Source: DAIDKA01 sp963726995 (lineage in GTDB: Bacteria; Pseudomonadota; Gammaproteobacteria; Steroidobacterales; Steroidobacteraceae). Taken from it: DNA of 64,000 nt. The DNA lies in contig CAVSEP010000007.1 in assembly GCA_963726995.1 (NCBI GenBank), positions 620,001-684,000 on the forward strand, read 5' to 3'. The translations under genes were made by a program, and so were the position numbers. Positions 18,805 to 28,128 of the stretch are shown here, piece by piece (within the stretch, counting starts at the first letter, position 1; each line of letters starts with the position of its first letter). Under the pieces are notes generated by a model. It did no database searches, was not told where the DNA came from, and saw only the letters and a list, made by a program, of their open reading frames with translations.

Positions 18805-19545
18805 TCAGCCGCGCCCGATGAAGGGCATCTTGGTGGCCATGATGGTCATGAACTGAACGTTGGCGGACAGGGGCAGCTTGGCCATGCCGAGCACGGCCTG
18901 CGCCACATGCTCCACATCCATCAAAGGCTCAGGCGCCGCCGACGCCTTGGCCAGCTTGTCGGCGAGTTCCGAGCGCGCATTGCCGATGTCGATCTGGCCG
19001 CAGGCGATGTCGTATTCGCGGCCGTCCAGGGACGTGGACTTGGTCAGGCCCGTGATGGCGTGCTTGGTGGCCGTGTAGGCCACTGACCGCACCCGCGGCG
19101 CATGGGCCGAGATCGACCCGTTGTTGATGATCCGGCCACCCCGGGGGCTCTGGTTTTTCATGATGCGGAACGCCTCCTGGGTGCACAGGAAGGGGCCGGT
19201 CAGATTGGTGGCCACGACGGCATTCCAGGTCGCAAGCGGCAGTTCCTCCAAGGGCACCGGCGGGGCGGTGATCCCGGCGTTGTTGAACAGTACGTCAAGC
19301 CGGCCGAACTCACGCACCGCTTGTGCGAACAGCGCCTGCACCGAGGCCGCGTCGGTCACATCGCAGCCCACGGCAAGGCCGTTGGCGCCGGCCGCGCCGG
19401 CCGCGGCCAGGACGTCACGAAGCGCTGCTTCGCGCCGACCCGCCAGCACCACCCGAAAGCCGTCGGCCAGGAATGCCAGCGCCACCGCCCGACCAATGCC
19501 GCTGCCCGCGCCCGTGATCAGGGCCACCCGCAATGCTGAACTCAT
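18805..19545 (-). CDS. Short-chain dehydrogenase/reductase (SDR)
   Basis: The ATG at 19545 is chosen because GGAGTGCAGCG sits before it; the longer in-frame extension to 19692 looks non-coding. The 246-residue product is a classical SDR: cofactor motif TGAGSGIG (11-18), NNAG (88-91), a serine in the NNGSIS strand (about 144), and the catalytic pair Tyr157 and Lys161 in YTATK. GRREA after the second strand (Arg37-Arg38) suggests NADP(H) preference. These cytoplasmic enzymes oxidise or reduce alcohols and ketones; the substrate is not determinable. The gene stands alone between convergent and divergent neighbours. Confidence 0.9.
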   Translation of the reverse strand: MSSALRVALITGAGSGIGRAVALAFLADGFRVVLAGRREAALRDVLAAAGAAGANGLAVGCDVTDAASVQALFAQAVREFGRLDVLFNNAGITAPPVPLEELPLATWNAVVATNLTGPFLCTQEAFRIMKNQSPRGGRIINNGSISAHAPRVRSVAYTATKHAITGLTKSTSLDGREYDIACGQIDIGNARSELADKLAKASAAPEPLMDVEHVAQAVLGMAKLPLSANVQFMTIMATKMPFIGRG

Positions 19546-19697
19546 CGCTGCACTCCGTTGCGAACCATCGGTCCATTGTATGCGTGCCGGCGCGCTGAGA
19601 CCTGCCTCGCAGATTCGGACAGCGGCGCTGGACCTGTCGCACCGCTGTAATACATTGCGCGCAGTCTCTCGCCCGGCGACCCCTCGAGGCAAAAGCG

Positions 19698-19919
19698 ATG
19701 CCGCTGAATTCGATCTCCATCATCAACATGAGACGCGACCTGTCCGTGCGGTTCGAAAGCGCCACCCGCCAGTGGCTGGCGGCACGGGCAGCCTACCGTC
19801 GCCTGCACGAGTCCCACGTCAAGGATCTTTTTGCACTGCGTGATGCCGCACAGCGCCTGGACCAGGTCGAGCGGGGGCGCAATGCCCTGCTGCGCGATCT
19901 GAAGGCCCTGGCGGACTGA
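19698..19919 (+). CDS. Small hypothetical protein
   Basis: This 73-residue protein starts at an ATG with GAGGCAAAAGCG before it. It is charged and predicted almost fully helical, with an Ala/Arg/Leu-rich heptad-like pattern (WLAARAAYRRLHESHVKDL, then RLDQVERGRNALLRDLKALAD) that could form a short coiled coil. It has no signal peptide or known motif, and I do not recognise the family. The ribosome binding site and frame placement between two real genes support it, but the short length keeps confidence moderate. It is 60 bases upstream of the CHMI-like gene on the same strand. Confidence 0.5.
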   Translation: MPLNSISIINMRRDLSVRFESATRQWLAARAAYRRLHESHVKDLFALRDAAQRLDQVERGRNALLRDLKALAD

Positions 19920-19979
19920 ACTGCCCCGCCCTCCCGGGCGCGCTTGCCCGACCCGGAAGGGTCGTGCGATGCTTTTCGC

Positions 19980-20375
19980 GTGACCCACCTCGTCATAGAA
20001 CACTCCCCGAACCTGCGCCGGCAGCTGAACCTGCCCAAATTCGTGGAGGCCATGCGGCTGGCGGCGCTGGCCACCGGCATTTTTCCCCTGGGGGCCATGC
20101 GGGCGCGGGCCTATGAGAGCGATCCGGATTACGCCGTGGACCAGCGCCCCGACCACGCCTTCGTCCATCTGTCCTTAAGCGTGGGCCAGGGCCGGGACCA
20201 CGCCAGCCGCCGACAGGCCTGCGAGGAGATCTTCGCCGCAGCCTGCGAACAGCTGCGGGAAGTGCACGCCCGCGGGCCGCTGGGCATATCCGTGGAAATG
20301 CAGGATCGCGATCCGGACGATGGCCTGCGGCAGGGCAACATCCGCGACTACCCGCAGGCTGCGGCGCGCCGTTAG
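19980..20375 (+). CDS. 5-carboxymethyl-2-hydroxymuconate isomerase (CHMI/HpcD)-like protein lacking Pro1
   Basis: The GTG at 19980 gives (M)THLVIEHSPNLRRQLNLP, which aligns with the start of HpcD, and later ATGIFPLGAMRARAY and DHAFVHLSLSVGQGR align with HpcD ATGIFPL and YAFVHMTLKIGAGR. HpcD tautomerises a homoprotocatechuate breakdown intermediate using an N-terminal proline. Here the aligned position is threonine, not proline. An upstream TTG at 19944 would begin with Met-Pro but adds 12 residues outside the family. The protein is 131 residues, the usual size. No other homoprotocatechuate genes are near. Family membership is clear; CHMI activity is doubtful. Confidence 0.78.
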   Translation: MTHLVIEHSPNLRRQLNLPKFVEAMRLAALATGIFPLGAMRARAYESDPDYAVDQRPDHAFVHLSLSVGQGRDHASRRQACEEIFAAACEQLREVHARGPLGISVEMQDRDPDDGLRQGNIRDYPQAAARR

Positions 20376-20414
20376 GCCGCCCGGGCCGCCCCGGGGGCCC
20401 GCCGGGAAGAACAA

Positions 20415-21965
20415 CTAGCCGGCGAACAGGTTCGCCTCAAGGAAGTCCGGCACCTTGTCGAGCGCCACGCGCGTCTGCTGCGCCGTGTTGCGGTCGCGAA
20501 TGGTCACGCTCTGGGTGGCTGCGGTCTCGCCATCGATGGTGATGCAGTAGGGGCAGCCGGCCTCATCCATGCGGGCGTAGCGCTTGCCGATGGCCTGTTT
20601 CACGTCATGCTCCATCAGCCCGCGCCGCCAGAACCGCCGGCGCAGGTCCTGATACAGCTTCTCGCTGATTTCGGGCATGCCATCCTTGTTGACCAGCGGG
20701 AACACCGCCGCCTTGATCGGCGCCACGCGCGGATTGAGCAGCAGCAGCTCAGGACTTGCCCGGGAGGGATCCTCCGTATAGGCCTCGCACAGCAACGCGA
20801 GCACGCCGCGATCCAGGCCCGCGGACGGCTCGATCACATGCGGCAGGTAACGCTCGCCCTTGTGACCGCCGTTGGGCAGCAGCTCGCCGCGCTCGTTGTC
20901 GAAGTATTCCAGCTGCACCCGCGAGTGCTTCTGGTGCTGGGCGAGATCGTAGTTGGAGCGATGCGCCACGCCCTCGAGCTCGCCAAAGCCCGGCGCGGTG
21001 AAGGGGAAGCGGTATTCCACGTCCGAAGTGCCGGCGCCCTCCTTCGCGTAGTGCGCCAGTTCGTCCCGTTCATGCACCCGCAGCTGCAGGTTCTCACCGG
21101 CCAGCCCCAGACCCCGCCACCACTTCATGCGCTGATCGCGCCAGAACGCGTACCACTCATGGGCCGCGTCCGGATGGCAGAAGAACTCCAGTTCCATCTG
21201 CTCGAACTCGCGGCTGCGGAAGGTGAAATTGCGCGGCGTGACTTCGTTGCGGAAGGCCTTGCCCACCTGCGCGATGCCGAAGGGGACCTTCACCCGGGTG
21301 GTGTCCACGACGTTCTTGAACTGCACGAAGATGCCCTGCGCCGTCTCGGGCCGCAGGTACGCCACGTCATCCTCGGTCGCGGTCGCGCCCACGTAGGTCT
21401 TGAACATCAGGTTGAAGGCGCGCGGCTCGGTGAGCGTGCCGACCTTGTCCGCATCGGGGGCCACCACGTGGCTCCACTCGCCGTGCGGCAGCTGTGACAG
21501 CGGCACGGCACGGGTCTCGCCGAAGGCCTTCTCGGCTTTCTTCTTCTGCTTCTGCTCGCTCACCGTATCGGGCATATAGGCAAACAGTGGCTTGCCGTTG
21601 CGCTCACCGCTGGCCGGCACGTACAGCATCAGGTGATCGAAGCGATAGCGCTGCTTGGTCTCGCGGCAGTCCACCATCGGGTCGCTGAAGCCGGCGATAT
21701 GCCCGCTGGCCTCCCAGACCTTGGGATGCTGGATGATGCTGCTGTCCAGCGGCACGATGCGCACCGGCTCGCCGTTGGGTCCGGGCTCGCCGCCGCAGGG
21801 ATTGAGGACCATGTCCTCCCACCAGGCGTCGCGCAGGTTTTTCTTCAGCTGCGCGCCCAGCGGTCCGTAGTCCCAGAAGCCGCTCTGGCCGCCATAGATC
21901 TCGGAGGCCTGGTAAATGAAGCCACGGCGCTTCGCCAGCGCCATGATCTTGTCCATGGACTTCAT
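20415..21965 (-). CDS. glyQS: Glycyl-tRNA synthetase, homodimeric (eukaryote/Gram-positive) type
   Basis: This is a 516-residue class II aminoacyl-tRNA synthetase that charges tRNA-Gly with glycine. It is the single-chain type: RRGFIYQASEIYGG and YDYGPLG-like (FWDYGPLGAQLKKN) at the N-terminus, motif 2 FRNEVTPRNFTFRSREFEQM, motif 3 EPSAGLDRGVLALL, and a C-terminal anticodon-binding domain (about 415-510). Most Proteobacteria instead use the two-subunit GlyQ/GlyS enzyme. The ATG at 21965 abuts the TAA of the upstream aldehyde dehydrogenase (TAAATG), so it is likely translated from that transcript; an alternative ATG at 21956 gives MDKIMALAKRRG. Confidence 0.95.
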   Translation of the reverse strand: MKSMDKIMALAKRRGFIYQASEIYGGQSGFWDYGPLGAQLKKNLRDAWWEDMVLNPCGGEPGPNGEPVRIVPLDSSIIQHPKVWEASGHIAGFSDPMVDCRETKQRYRFDHLMLYVPASGERNGKPLFAYMPDTVSEQKQKKKAEKAFGETRAVPLSQLPHGEWSHVVAPDADKVGTLTEPRAFNLMFKTYVGATATEDDVAYLRPETAQGIFVQFKNVVDTTRVKVPFGIAQVGKAFRNEVTPRNFTFRSREFEQMELEFFCHPDAAHEWYAFWRDQRMKWWRGLGLAGENLQLRVHERDELAHYAKEGAGTSDVEYRFPFTAPGFGELEGVAHRSNYDLAQHQKHSRVQLEYFDNERGELLPNGGHKGERYLPHVIEPSAGLDRGVLALLCEAYTEDPSRASPELLLLNPRVAPIKAAVFPLVNKDGMPEISEKLYQDLRRRFWRRGLMEHDVKQAIGKRYARMDEAGCPYCITIDGETAATQSVTIRDRNTAQQTRVALDKVPDFLEANLFAG

Positions 21966-23405
21966 TTAAGAGGCGTTCACGAACTTGGTGACCAGGCAGG
22001 TCTCCAGTCCCTCGATGCCTTCCTCGGAGCCATGGCCGCTTTCCTTGACGCCGCCGAAGGGCGACTCGGGCACCGAGATCTGGAAGCTGTTGATGCCGAT
22101 CATGCCCGCCTCCAGCTGCTCGCCCAGCAGGTTCACGGTGCGCGAGGAGCGCGAGAAGGCGTAGGCGGCCAGGCCAAAGGGCAGGCGGTTGGCGCGCGTG
22201 ATGGCTTCCTCGAAGCTGGTGAAGGAATTGATCAGCGCCACGGGACCGAAGGGCTCCTCGTTCATGATGCGGGCGGTTTCAGGAATATCCGACAGCACCG
22301 TGGGCTGCCAGAAGTAACCCTTGCCGGGCATGCGCTCGCCGCCGGTGTGGAACTTCGCGCCATGCTTGCGGGCATCGGCCAGCAGACTCTCCATGGCCTC
22401 CAGGCGCCGCGGATGCGCCAGCGGACCCATCTGCATGCCCTCCACCAGGCCGTCCCCCACCTTCAGCGCGCGGGTGCGTTTGGTGAAGCCCTCGACGAAC
22501 TTCGCGTACACGGCTTGATGCACGTAGAAGCGCGTGGGCGATACGCACACCTGACCGGCATTGCGGAACTTGGCCGCAACCGCCAGGTCCAGCACCTGCT
22601 CCACCTCCACATCGTCGAACACCAGCACCGGACCGTGACCGCCCAGTTCCATGGTCGTGCGTTTCATGCCATCGGCTGCCAGCCGGGTGAGCTGTTTGCC
22701 CACCGGTATCGAGCCGGTGAAGTGCACCGCGCGAATGATGGGCGAGCGGATGAGGTGCTCGGAGACCATGGACGGCACGCCGAAGACCACCGACAGGACG
22801 CCCTTGGGCAGACCCGCATCCAGCAGCGCCCGGGCGACCTCCAGCGCCGATCCGGGGGTCTCCTCGGCGGGCTTCAGGATGCAGGTGCACCCGGCCGCCA
22901 GCGGCGCGCCGATCTTGCGCGCCGGGTTGCCCAGCGGGAAATTCCAGGGCGCGAAGCCGGCCACCGGGCCCACCGGCTCCTTCAGCACCGTCATGCGCAC
23001 GCCCGAGGCGCGCTGGGGCAGCACCCGGCCGTAGGCGCGGCGGCCCTCTTCCGCATACCACTCGAAAATCTCCGCCGCCATGCCCAGCTCCACGCGCGCC
23101 TCGGGGAGGGTCTTGCCCTCCTCCTGGGTGGCGATGCGGGCGATATGGTCGGCACGCTCCCGCAGCAGGTCGGCGGCGCGCTTGAGGATGCGACCGCGCT
23201 CCTGCGGCGGCATGGCGCGCCAGGCCGGGTAGGCATCGCGCGCGGCGGCCAGCGCCCGGTCCAGGTCCGCGGCGGTGGCCAGGGGCAGCTGTCCCAGCAC
23301 CTCCTCGGTGGCCGGATTGATCACCGCAATATGCTCGCGGTCCCCGCCAGCCACCCACTCCCCGCCAATCAGCAGATTAAGTTCCGTATATCGGGTGCGC
23401 AGCAT
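21966..23405 (-). CDS. Succinate-semialdehyde dehydrogenase-like aldehyde dehydrogenase
   Basis: This is a 479-residue aldehyde dehydrogenase of the GabD-like group. It has PWNFPLGNPARKIGAPLAAG (153-172), FTGSIPVGKQL (229-239), the base Glu253 in MELGGHGP, the nucleophile Cys287 in NAGQVCVSPTRFYV, and a C-terminal ESPFGGVKESGHGSEEG. The NAGQVC and FGGVKESGxGxE pattern fits succinate-semialdehyde dehydrogenases, though related substrates cannot be excluded. It oxidises an aldehyde with NAD(P)+ in the cytoplasm. It lies directly upstream of the glycyl-tRNA synthetase with no gap, an unusual pairing. ATCTCC-like complement (AAGGAGAT) before the ATG at 23405 is a good ribosome binding site. Confidence 0.9.
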   Translation of the reverse strand: MLRTRYTELNLLIGGEWVAGGDREHIAVINPATEEVLGQLPLATAADLDRALAAARDAYPAWRAMPPQERGRILKRAADLLRERADHIARIATQEEGKTLPEARVELGMAAEIFEWYAEEGRRAYGRVLPQRASGVRMTVLKEPVGPVAGFAPWNFPLGNPARKIGAPLAAGCTCILKPAEETPGSALEVARALLDAGLPKGVLSVVFGVPSMVSEHLIRSPIIRAVHFTGSIPVGKQLTRLAADGMKRTTMELGGHGPVLVFDDVEVEQVLDLAVAAKFRNAGQVCVSPTRFYVHQAVYAKFVEGFTKRTRALKVGDGLVEGMQMGPLAHPRRLEAMESLLADARKHGAKFHTGGERMPGKGYFWQPTVLSDIPETARIMNEEPFGPVALINSFTSFEEAITRANRLPFGLAAYAFSRSSRTVNLLGEQLEAGMIGINSFQISVPESPFGGVKESGHGSEEGIEGLETCLVTKFVNAS

Positions 23406-23512
23406 GGGGATCTCCTTGCGAAAGCGGCCCGCATCCTAACAAACCCCTGACCGGCCGACCACGCTTGGTACAAGTGTCATATACTGCCGCGCGCGGCCGG
23501 GTGCCGCATCGG

Positions 23513-23944
23513 GTGTGCAGCTTGCTGTGGCTTAAAGCCTTTCACGTGGTGTTCCTGGTCACCTGGTTTGCGGGACTGTTTTACCTGCCGCGGCTGTTCG
23601 TCTATCACGTGAGCGCCACCGACGAGATCGGCCGCGCGCGTTTCGTCGTCATGGAACGGCGCCTGTTCGTCATGACCAGCATCGGCGCGGGGTTCACGCT
23701 GCTGTTCGGAATCGCGATGGTGCTGATGACGCCAGGCTACCTGGCCCAGGGCTGGCTGCACCTGAAGCTCACGCTGGTGTTGCTGGTCATCGGCTATCAG
23801 CTGTGGTGCCTGGCCTTGATGCACGCCTTGCGCGACGGCCGCAATCGTCATTCCGAGCGCTGGTATCGGCTCTTCAACGAGGTGCCGGGCCTGCTGCTGA
23901 TTGCCATCGTCATCCTCGCGATAGTCAAGCCCGCCTTCGGCTGA
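23513..23944 (+). CDS. hemJ: Protoporphyrinogen oxidase HemJ
   Basis: The product matches the HemJ (UPF0093) family: LLWLKAFHVVFLVTWFAGLF, YLPRLFVYHV, and later LKLTLVLLVIGYQLW and FNEVPGLLLIAIVILA. It has four predicted membrane helices. The conserved histidine in KAFHV and the lysine in HLKL are haem-associated residues in this family. HemJ oxidises protoporphyrinogen IX to protoporphyrin IX in the inner membrane. No ATG fits the family start; GTG at 23513 or TTG at 23522 gives 143 or 140 residues, the usual size. A TATACT box at 23480-23485 is a plausible -10 element just upstream. Haem supply is consistent with the c-type cytochromes encoded later in the window. Confidence 0.88.
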   Translation: MCSLLWLKAFHVVFLVTWFAGLFYLPRLFVYHVSATDEIGRARFVVMERRLFVMTSIGAGFTLLFGIAMVLMTPGYLAQGWLHLKLTLVLLVIGYQLWCLALMHALRDGRNRHSERWYRLFNEVPGLLLIAIVILAIVKPAFG

Positions 23945-24126
23945 AGGCCCGCGCGCCCCACTTCCGTGCGGCCAGCCGCACCACCGCCGTGCGCTGCACA
24001 ATTCGTGTGCCGAGCGCTTGCAAATCTTTCAGCGCCTGGAGGAATTGAGCTTCGTTTCTGTGACGGAGCCTATGCAGTCGCCCGAGCCGCGTTGTTAACG
24101 TAGCTCGAAACAGCGGAACGTTGAGC

Positions 24127-26340
24127 ATGACTGGAAAGACGGCCCCACGGACGGAAACGCCCAACAGCGGTGCGACCGGGCAATTCAAGGCGCTGGGCGC
24201 CTCGTTCGGCGTTGCCGCGACCACCGGCCGGGGCGCGGACGATGCGCCGGGAGCGGGACTTCGCGAGCACGAATACCTGCGGATGCTCAAGACGCTGCTG
24301 ACCACCATCGATGGCATCGTCTACCGCTGCCGCGACGATGTGCCGCACACCCTGGAATTCGCCAGCCAGGGGTGCCTGGCGGTCACGGGCCATGAGGTCG
24401 CGCAGCTGCTGCAGAACCGGGCCCTGACCTTCGAGTCCCTGAAGCATCCCGATGATCAGTTGTGGGTGGCCGAGGCCCTGCGCCTGGCACTCAAGGAACG
24501 GCGCGCCTTCGATCTGGAATACCGGATCATCCACGCCAGCGGCGCGGTGCGCTGGGTGTGGGATCGCGGCATCGGCGTCTACGACGAGCAGGGCAACGTA
24601 CTCGCCATCGAAGGCCTGGTGCACGATGTGACCTCGCGCAAGGAGGCCGAGCAGGGACTGCGGGATGCGGAGCGTCGCTATCGGGGTCTGTTCGACAATG
24701 CGCTGGAAGGAATCTTCCGCACCACCCTGGATGGCCGCTACCTGGGCGCGAATCCCGCGCTCGCCAATATCTACGGGTTCGCCTCCCCGGATGAACTGAT
24801 CGCCACCCTGCAGAACATCGGCAGCCAGCTCTATGTGGATCCGGAGCGGCGCTGTGAGTTCATGCGCATCATCACCTCGCGCGGCTCGGTCTCCGGCTTC
24901 GAATCCCAGGTGTACCGCAAGGACGGCGACATCATCTGGATCTCGGAAAACGCCCGCGTCATCCTGGACGATGAGGGACAACCCCAGGGCTACGAGGGTA
25001 CGGTCGAGGACATCACCGATCGCAAGCTGTATCAGTCGCGCATCGAACAGCAGGCCAATTTCGACGCCCTGACGGGACTGGCGAACCGCTCGCTGCTGCA
25101 GGACCGCCTGCGCCAGGCGATCCTCACCGCCGCCAGCTACAACACCCGCCTGGCCGTGGCCTTCATCGACCTGGACCGCTTCAAATTCATCAACGACAGC
25201 CTGGGGCACCACGTCGGCGATGAGCTGCTGAAAGCCATGGCCAACCGCTTCCACGCCTGCGTCAAGGAGCGCGACACCGTGGCGCGCCTAGGGGGGGATG
25301 AGTTCGTGCTGCTGCTGAACAGCCCGGGCTCGGCCGATGAGGTGCGCCTGATCCTGGAGCGCATGCTCTCCACGGTGACGCAGCCGTGGCTGACCGAGCA
25401 CGGTGAATACCAGATCACCTGCAGCATCGGGGTGGCGCTGTATCCGGATGACGGCGCCGATGCGCAGACCCTGCTCAAGCACGCCGATTCGGCCATGTAT
25501 CGCGCCAAGGATTGCGGTCGCAACAACTTCCAGTTCTTCACCCGCGAGCTCAACACGCTGATGACCCAGCGCCTGGAGATGGAGGGCAAGCTGCGGCGCG
25601 CGCTCGAGCGCAACCAGTTCCAATTGCACTACCAGCCGCGCGTCGACCTGGCCACCGGGGCGCTGCTGGGGGCCGAGGCCCTGATCCGCTGGCACATTCC
25701 AGGCGAGCAACCGATCCTGCCGGAGCAGTTCATCGCGCTGGCCGAGGAGACCGGGCTGATCACCGCCATCGGCCGCTGGGTGCTGCACACCGCCTGCGCG
25801 CAGAACAAGGCCTGGCAGGACTTAGGCCTGCCGGCCACCGTGGTGTCGGTGAATGTGTCGGCACACCAGTTCCGCGCCACCAACTTCGTGCGCTCGGTGG
25901 CCGAGACGCTCAAGGAGACGGGCCTGGCGCCGTGTTACCTGGAGATCGAACTCACCGAGAGCGTCATGCACGATGCGCCGCAGCTGGTGCTCATGCTCGG
26001 GGAGCTCAAGCGCCTCGGCGTCCACGTGGCCATCGATGACTTCGGCACCGGCTATTCGAGCTTAAGCTCGTTGAAGCGCTTTCCGGTGGATCGCATCAAG
26101 GTCGACCGCTCCTTCGTGGAGCACATCGCCAGCGATCCCGACGATGCGGCCATCGTGCGCACCATCATCGCCCTGGGGCGCAACCTGGGCCTGAAGGTGG
26201 TCGCCGAGGGCGTGGAAACCCCCGAGCAGATGCGGTTCCTGCGGGCCCACGCCTGCGACGAGGTCCAGGGGTACTACTTCAGCCGTCCGGTTCCCACGCA
26301 GCAGTTTGAACTGCTGCTGCGCGGGAGCTCACCGGTCTAG
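24127..26340 (+). CDS. PAS-PAS-GGDEF-EAL cyclic di-GMP turnover protein
   Basis: This is a 737-residue soluble signalling protein. Two PAS/PAC modules (about 55-175 and 180-300) are followed by a diguanylate cyclase domain with an intact GGDEF (389-393, RLGGDEFVLLL) and an EAL phosphodiesterase domain with EAL at 517-519 (GAEALIRW), DDFGTGYSSLSSL and the KVDRSF motif. Both active sites look intact, so it could make or degrade cyclic di-GMP. The usual RxxD inhibitory site reads KERD just before the GGDEF, so product feedback may be weak. No transmembrane segment is visible, so the signal is probably cytoplasmic. The ATG at 24127 is used; a TTG six bases earlier is possible. Its stop shares a CTAG palindrome with the convergent fhs gene. 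Confidence 0.92.
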   Translation: MTGKTAPRTETPNSGATGQFKALGASFGVAATTGRGADDAPGAGLREHEYLRMLKTLLTTIDGIVYRCRDDVPHTLEFASQGCLAVTGHEVAQLLQNRALTFESLKHPDDQLWVAEALRLALKERRAFDLEYRIIHASGAVRWVWDRGIGVYDEQGNVLAIEGLVHDVTSRKEAEQGLRDAERRYRGLFDNALEGIFRTTLDGRYLGANPALANIYGFASPDELIATLQNIGSQLYVDPERRCEFMRIITSRGSVSGFESQVYRKDGDIIWISENARVILDDEGQPQGYEGTVEDITDRKLYQSRIEQQANFDALTGLANRSLLQDRLRQAILTAASYNTRLAVAFIDLDRFKFINDSLGHHVGDELLKAMANRFHACVKERDTVARLGGDEFVLLLNSPGSADEVRLILERMLSTVTQPWLTEHGEYQITCSIGVALYPDDGADAQTLLKHADSAMYRAKDCGRNNFQFFTRELNTLMTQRLEMEGKLRRALERNQFQLHYQPRVDLATGALLGAEALIRWHIPGEQPILPEQFIALAEETGLITAIGRWVLHTACAQNKAWQDLGLPATVVSVNVSAHQFRATNFVRSVAETLKETGLAPCYLEIELTESVMHDAPQLVLMLGELKRLGVHVAIDDFGTGYSSLSSLKRFPVDRIKVDRSFVEHIASDPDDAAIVRTIIALGRNLGLKVVAEGVETPEQMRFLRAHACDEVQGYYFSRPVPTQQFELLLRGSSPV

Positions 26341-28020
26341 AACAGCCCGACGATCCTGCCGGATTCGTCCACATCGATCGCCACCGACGAGGGGACCTTG
26401 GGCAGTCCGGGCATGGTCATGATGTCGCCGCAGATCATCACGACGAATTCGGCGCCGGCGTTCAGGCGCACCTCGCGGATGGTCACCACGTGGCCGGAAG
26501 GGGCGCCGCGCAGCTTCGGATCCGTGGAGAAGGAGTACTGGGTCTTGGCGACGCACACCGGGTAGTTGCCGTAGCCAGCTTCCTGCAGATCCTTGATCTG
26601 CTTGCGCACCTTGGCATCCGCGGTGATGTCGGAGGCGCCGTAGATCTTGGTGGCGATGCTCTTCATCTTCTGCCACAGCGGCTCGCTGTCTTCATAGACG
26701 AACTTGAAGGTGCTGGGCTGCGCGGCCATCTTCACGACTTCCTCGGCCACCGCCACGGCGCCCTTGCCGCCTTCGGCGTAGTGGCGCGCCAGGATCACCT
26801 TGGCGCCGCGGCTGCCCGCGCGCTCGATCAGCACCTTCACTTCGGCATCCGTGTCCTCGCTGCGGTGGTTGATCGCCACCAGGCAGGGCAGGCCATAGTT
26901 GTTGCGCACGTTGTCGATATGGCGCTCGAGGTTGACGATGCCCTTCTCCAGGGCCGCGATGTTCTCCTTGCCCACGTCGGCCACTTCGACGCCGCCGTGG
27001 TACTTCAGCGCGCGCACCGTGGCGACGATCACCGTCGCGGCCGGCGTGAGACCGGCCTTGCGGCACTTGATGTCGACGAACTTCTCGGCGCCCAGGTCGG
27101 CGCCGAAACCCGCCTCGGTGACGACGTAGTCGGCCAGGCGCAGCGCGGTCTGGGTGGCCATCACGGAGTTGCAGCCGTGCGCGATATTGGCGAACGGACC
27201 ACCGTGGATGAAGGCCGGATTGTTCTCCAGCGTCTGCACCAGGTTCGGCGCCATCGCATCGCGCAGCAGCGCGGTCATCGCGCCGTGCGCCTGCAGGTCG
27301 CGCGCCAGGATCGGCTTCTGCGCACTGGTGTAGCCCACCACGATCTTGCCCAGGCGCTCCTTCAGGTCCTTGATGCTGGTGGCCAGGCAGAAGATGGCCA
27401 TGACCTCGGAGGCCACGACGATGTCGAAACCATCCTGTCGCGGATAGCCGTTGCCGGGACCGCCTAGGCCGACGACGATGTCGCGCAGCGCGCGGTCGTT
27501 GCAGTCGACCACGCGGCGCCAGGCGATGCGGCGCACGTCGAAGCCCAGCGCATTGCCATGATGGATGTGGTTGTCGATGAGCGCGGCCAGCAGATTGTTG
27601 GCCAGCGCGATGGCGGCGAAGTCGCCCGTGAAGTGCAGGTTGATGTCCTCCATGGGCACCACCTGCGAGTAGCCGCCGCCGGCGGCGCCGCCCTTCATGC
27701 CGAACACCGGACCCAGCGCCGGTTCACGCAGGCAGATGATGGTCTTCTTGCCGATCCGGTTCAGCGCATCGCCCAGGCCCACGGTGGTGGTGGTCTTGCC
27801 CTCGCCGGCCGGGGTCGGGCGAAATCGCGGTGACCAGAATCAGCTTGCCCTGGGGTTTGTCCTTCAGGGTGGCGATGTAGTCGAGGGAAATCTTGGCCTT
27901 GAAACGACCGTACGGCTCCAGGGACTGCTCGGGAATGCCGAGTCGATCCTTGGCAAGGCCTACGATGGGCAGCATTTTGGCCTGTTGCGCGATTTCGATA
28001 TTGGAAGCTGGAGGTGCCAT
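26337..28020 (-). pseudogene. fhs: Formate-tetrahydrofolate ligase, one frameshift near the N-terminus
   Basis: Fhs joins formate to tetrahydrofolate with ATP to give 10-formyl-THF for one-carbon metabolism. The start ATG is at 28020 (MAPPASNIEIAQQAKMLPIV). The N-terminal segment reads to LILVTAISP, then one extra C in the run near 27815-27825 breaks the frame exactly where the P-loop TPAGEGKTTTTVGLGDALN should follow. The remainder (KKTIICLREPALGPVFGMKG to the C-terminus SVAIDVDESGRIVGLF) is complete. Repaired length is about 560 residues, normal for the family. All other motifs are intact, so a sequencing indel in a C-rich run is likely. It is divergent from apt across 108 bases. Confidence 0.88.
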
Positions 28021-28128
28021 GCAATTTCCCGGGTTTCGTGTGTCGAAAGGGCCGTAAATGTAGCACGACCGAGTCGGATTCGATTGCGGGCATCGGTTTG
28101 CCATCGGCATCGCTTATCATTGGTATCT

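Noticed and set aside
21633..23450. A plus-strand open frame of 605 codons opposite glyQS and the aldehyde dehydrogenase
   Set aside because: Antisense shadow caused by GC bias; no ribosome binding site or domain.
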